Assembly: GCA_003524145.1 (NCBI GenBank)
Contig: DODZ01000049.1
Coordinates: forward strand, 18,514 to 24,405
DNA from: Candidatus Apopatosoma intestinale
GTDB lineage: Bacteria; Bacillota; Clostridia; Oscillospirales; CAG-272
Length of the DNA stretch: 5,892 nt
Direction of reading: 5' to 3'
Shown here one piece after another: positions 5,283 through 5,892 of the stretch; the first letter of the stretch is position 1; the number at the start of each line of letters is the position of its first letter. The notes under the pieces were generated by a model. That model was given only the letters and a program-made list of their open reading frames with translations, ran no database searches and was not told where the DNA came from. Made by a program: the position numbers and the translations under genes.

Positions 5283-5488
5283 TTTTGGGGAGGCGGCTGG
5301 GTCAAGGGCAAGTCGCCCTTGTCGCGCTCCGCAGAGCGCGAAATCTTATTTCGGCGTTTTCTTTTTGATAGCTTTTTCTTTTGCGCCTGTATATGCAAAA
5401 GAAAAAGCGGATAGGCATAAATCTTTTGTTTTGACTGTTGAGGGGACTTGGGGTTTTATCTTGTAGGGGTCGGCGCCTTCGACGACCC
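5278..5488. repeat. Hairpin-dense module present only in the right-hand element
   Basis: Between two blocks shared with the left element lies about 200 bp that the left copy lacks. It holds consecutive hairpins. CCGCCT/AGGCGG is at 5278-5296 and CAAGGGC/GCCCTTG at 5303-5321. TCGCGCTC/GAGCGCGA, with a 4-nt loop, is at 5322-5341. A perfect 14-bp stem with a 10-nt loop is at 5371-5408 (GCTTTTTCTTTTGC and its complement), and GGGTCG/CGACCC is at 5467-5488. No coding signal is convincing: frames cross the hairpins and lack ribosome binding sites. Whether it was inserted here or deleted from the left copy cannot be decided from one genome window. Confidence 0.6.
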
Positions 5489-5520
5489 GCGAAGAAACAT
5501 AAAGTAACTTTTCTTTTATC

Positions 5521-5544
5521 GTACTTTTCAATGACGAAAAGTAC
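5521..5544 (-). other. Hairpin 2 of the right repeat arm
   Basis: GTACTTTTC (5521-5529) pairs perfectly with GAAAAGTAC (5536-5544) around a 6-nt loop. It aligns with 161-184, with the innermost pair swapped from G-C to C-G. Confidence 0.75.
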
Positions 5545-5553
5545 CAAAAGTCA

Positions 5554-5630
5554 TTTAAGAGGGCTTTTCCCCCTGTCTCGGCGACGCCAACCAACGCACT
5601 GCGTGCATTGGTTCATTCCCCCCTCTTAAA
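5554..5630 (-). other. Hairpin 1 of the right repeat arm, with a nested hairpin
   Basis: TTTAAGAGGG (5554-5563) pairs with CCCTCTTAAA (5621-5630). Inside the 57-nt loop a second hairpin spans 5589-5613: AACCAA pairs with TTGGTT and GCAC with GTGC, with one C/A mismatch and a 3-nt loop. The outer stem corresponds to 125-151 and covaries with it at three positions. Confidence 0.7.
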
Positions 5631-5753
5631 AAACACCTTCCGCGTGCACGAGTTAGTCGCGCGAGCCATGCGTGGCAAGTGCGTGCGGCAAAAGTTGATG
5701 GTGCAAGTCGTTAGTTTCGCGCTCCCCGCAATCTCATACTACCACGCGTGCGA

Positions 5754-5892
5754 ATATGTCACACGAGATAGCCGAGCAGATTCGTGCACGCATTGTCTGC
5801 ACGCCCGCTGAAAAAGAGGTGCGGGCGTGAATTTAGTTTGTGCGCTGACGGGACTGCAGAAATAAACCCTATTTCGCTATGTTCGCACACAG
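5754..5892. other. Non-coding right end with a GC-rich hairpin at 5800-5829
   Basis: No gene is supported here. CACGCCCGC (5800-5808) pairs perfectly with GCGGGCGTG (5821-5829) over a 12-nt loop. AATTTAGTTTG follows rather than a clean U-run, so it is at best a poor terminator. This stretch may be the outer continuation of the repeat element, but the left copy is cut off by the window edge and cannot be compared. Confidence 0.4.

Larger units (their letters stand above)
5486..5753 (-). repeat. Right arm of the structured inverted repeat
   Basis: The reverse complement matches 1-219. It is longer mainly because hairpin 1 carries a 57-nt apical insertion instead of a 7-nt loop. The segment 5486-5563 aligns with 142-219 without indels, and the GC-rich block from about 5641 to 5680 aligns closely with about 80-117. 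It is in opposite orientation to the left arm, with the phosphoesterase, tig, clpP and clpX genes between. No transposase is present; the family is unidentified. Confidence 0.75.

Noticed and set aside
5608..5811. Plus-strand open frame of 67 residues in the right repeat arm
   Set aside because: No ribosome binding site or family features; it runs through conserved repeat DNA whose left copy does not keep the frame.
5640..5892. Possible tRNA or known structured RNA
   Set aside because: I looked for a TTCGAATC-type T-arm and a seven-base acceptor stem and found neither; only isolated hairpins are present.

Overview
This window looks like chromosomal DNA of a low-to-moderate GC member of the Clostridia (Firmicutes/Bacillota). 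An Oscillospirales/Ruminococcaceae-type gut bacterium is my best guess. The reasons are the tig-clpP-clpX gene order, consensus sigma-A promoter spacing, strong GGAGG-type ribosome binding sites, a single-domain DUF1540 cysteine-rich protein, and a COG1768-type metallophosphoesterase. The taxonomic placement is inference; no rRNA or other marker is present.

Layout. Positions 1-343 hold no gene: there is a structured repeat arm (1-219), a 20-bp-period tandem motif (215-270) and a strong terminator (293-321) for the gene to its right. A 64-residue DUF1540 protein is encoded on the minus strand (349-543), with its ribosome binding site partly inside a perfect hairpin and a TATAAT box upstream. 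Positions 577-949 are non-coding apart from that promoter; they hold two copies of a 39/40-bp direct repeat flanking a hairpin-rich segment. On the plus strand follow a predicted metallophosphoesterase (TTG start at 950, stop at 1681), a near-consensus promoter starting four bases after that gene, trigger factor (tig, 1795-3186), the ClpP serine protease (3298-3879) and the AAA+ unfoldase ClpX (GTG start, 3917-5173). A strong terminator overlaps the clpX stop codon. Positions 5208-5892 have no convincing gene and hold a dense series of hairpins plus a second copy, inverted, of the repeat arm seen at the left end.

Function. Trigger factor folds nascent chains at the ribosome exit tunnel, while ClpX unfolds tagged or misfolded proteins and feeds them into ClpP, so the three form a protein quality-control cluster. 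All catalytic and docking motifs of ClpP and ClpX are intact. The metallophosphoesterase is transcriptionally separable, because a new promoter lies directly after it.

The most interesting material is non-coding. The two repeat arms (1-219 and 5486-5753, inverted relative to one another) bracket the whole gene cluster. They differ in sequence, yet in two aligned hairpins every stem substitution is matched by a compensating change on the other side (four covarying pairs, none uncompensated). That points to a repeat family in which a folded RNA or single-stranded DNA structure is maintained. The right copy also carries an extra module of about 200 bp packed with hairpins. I could not tie this element to a named family.
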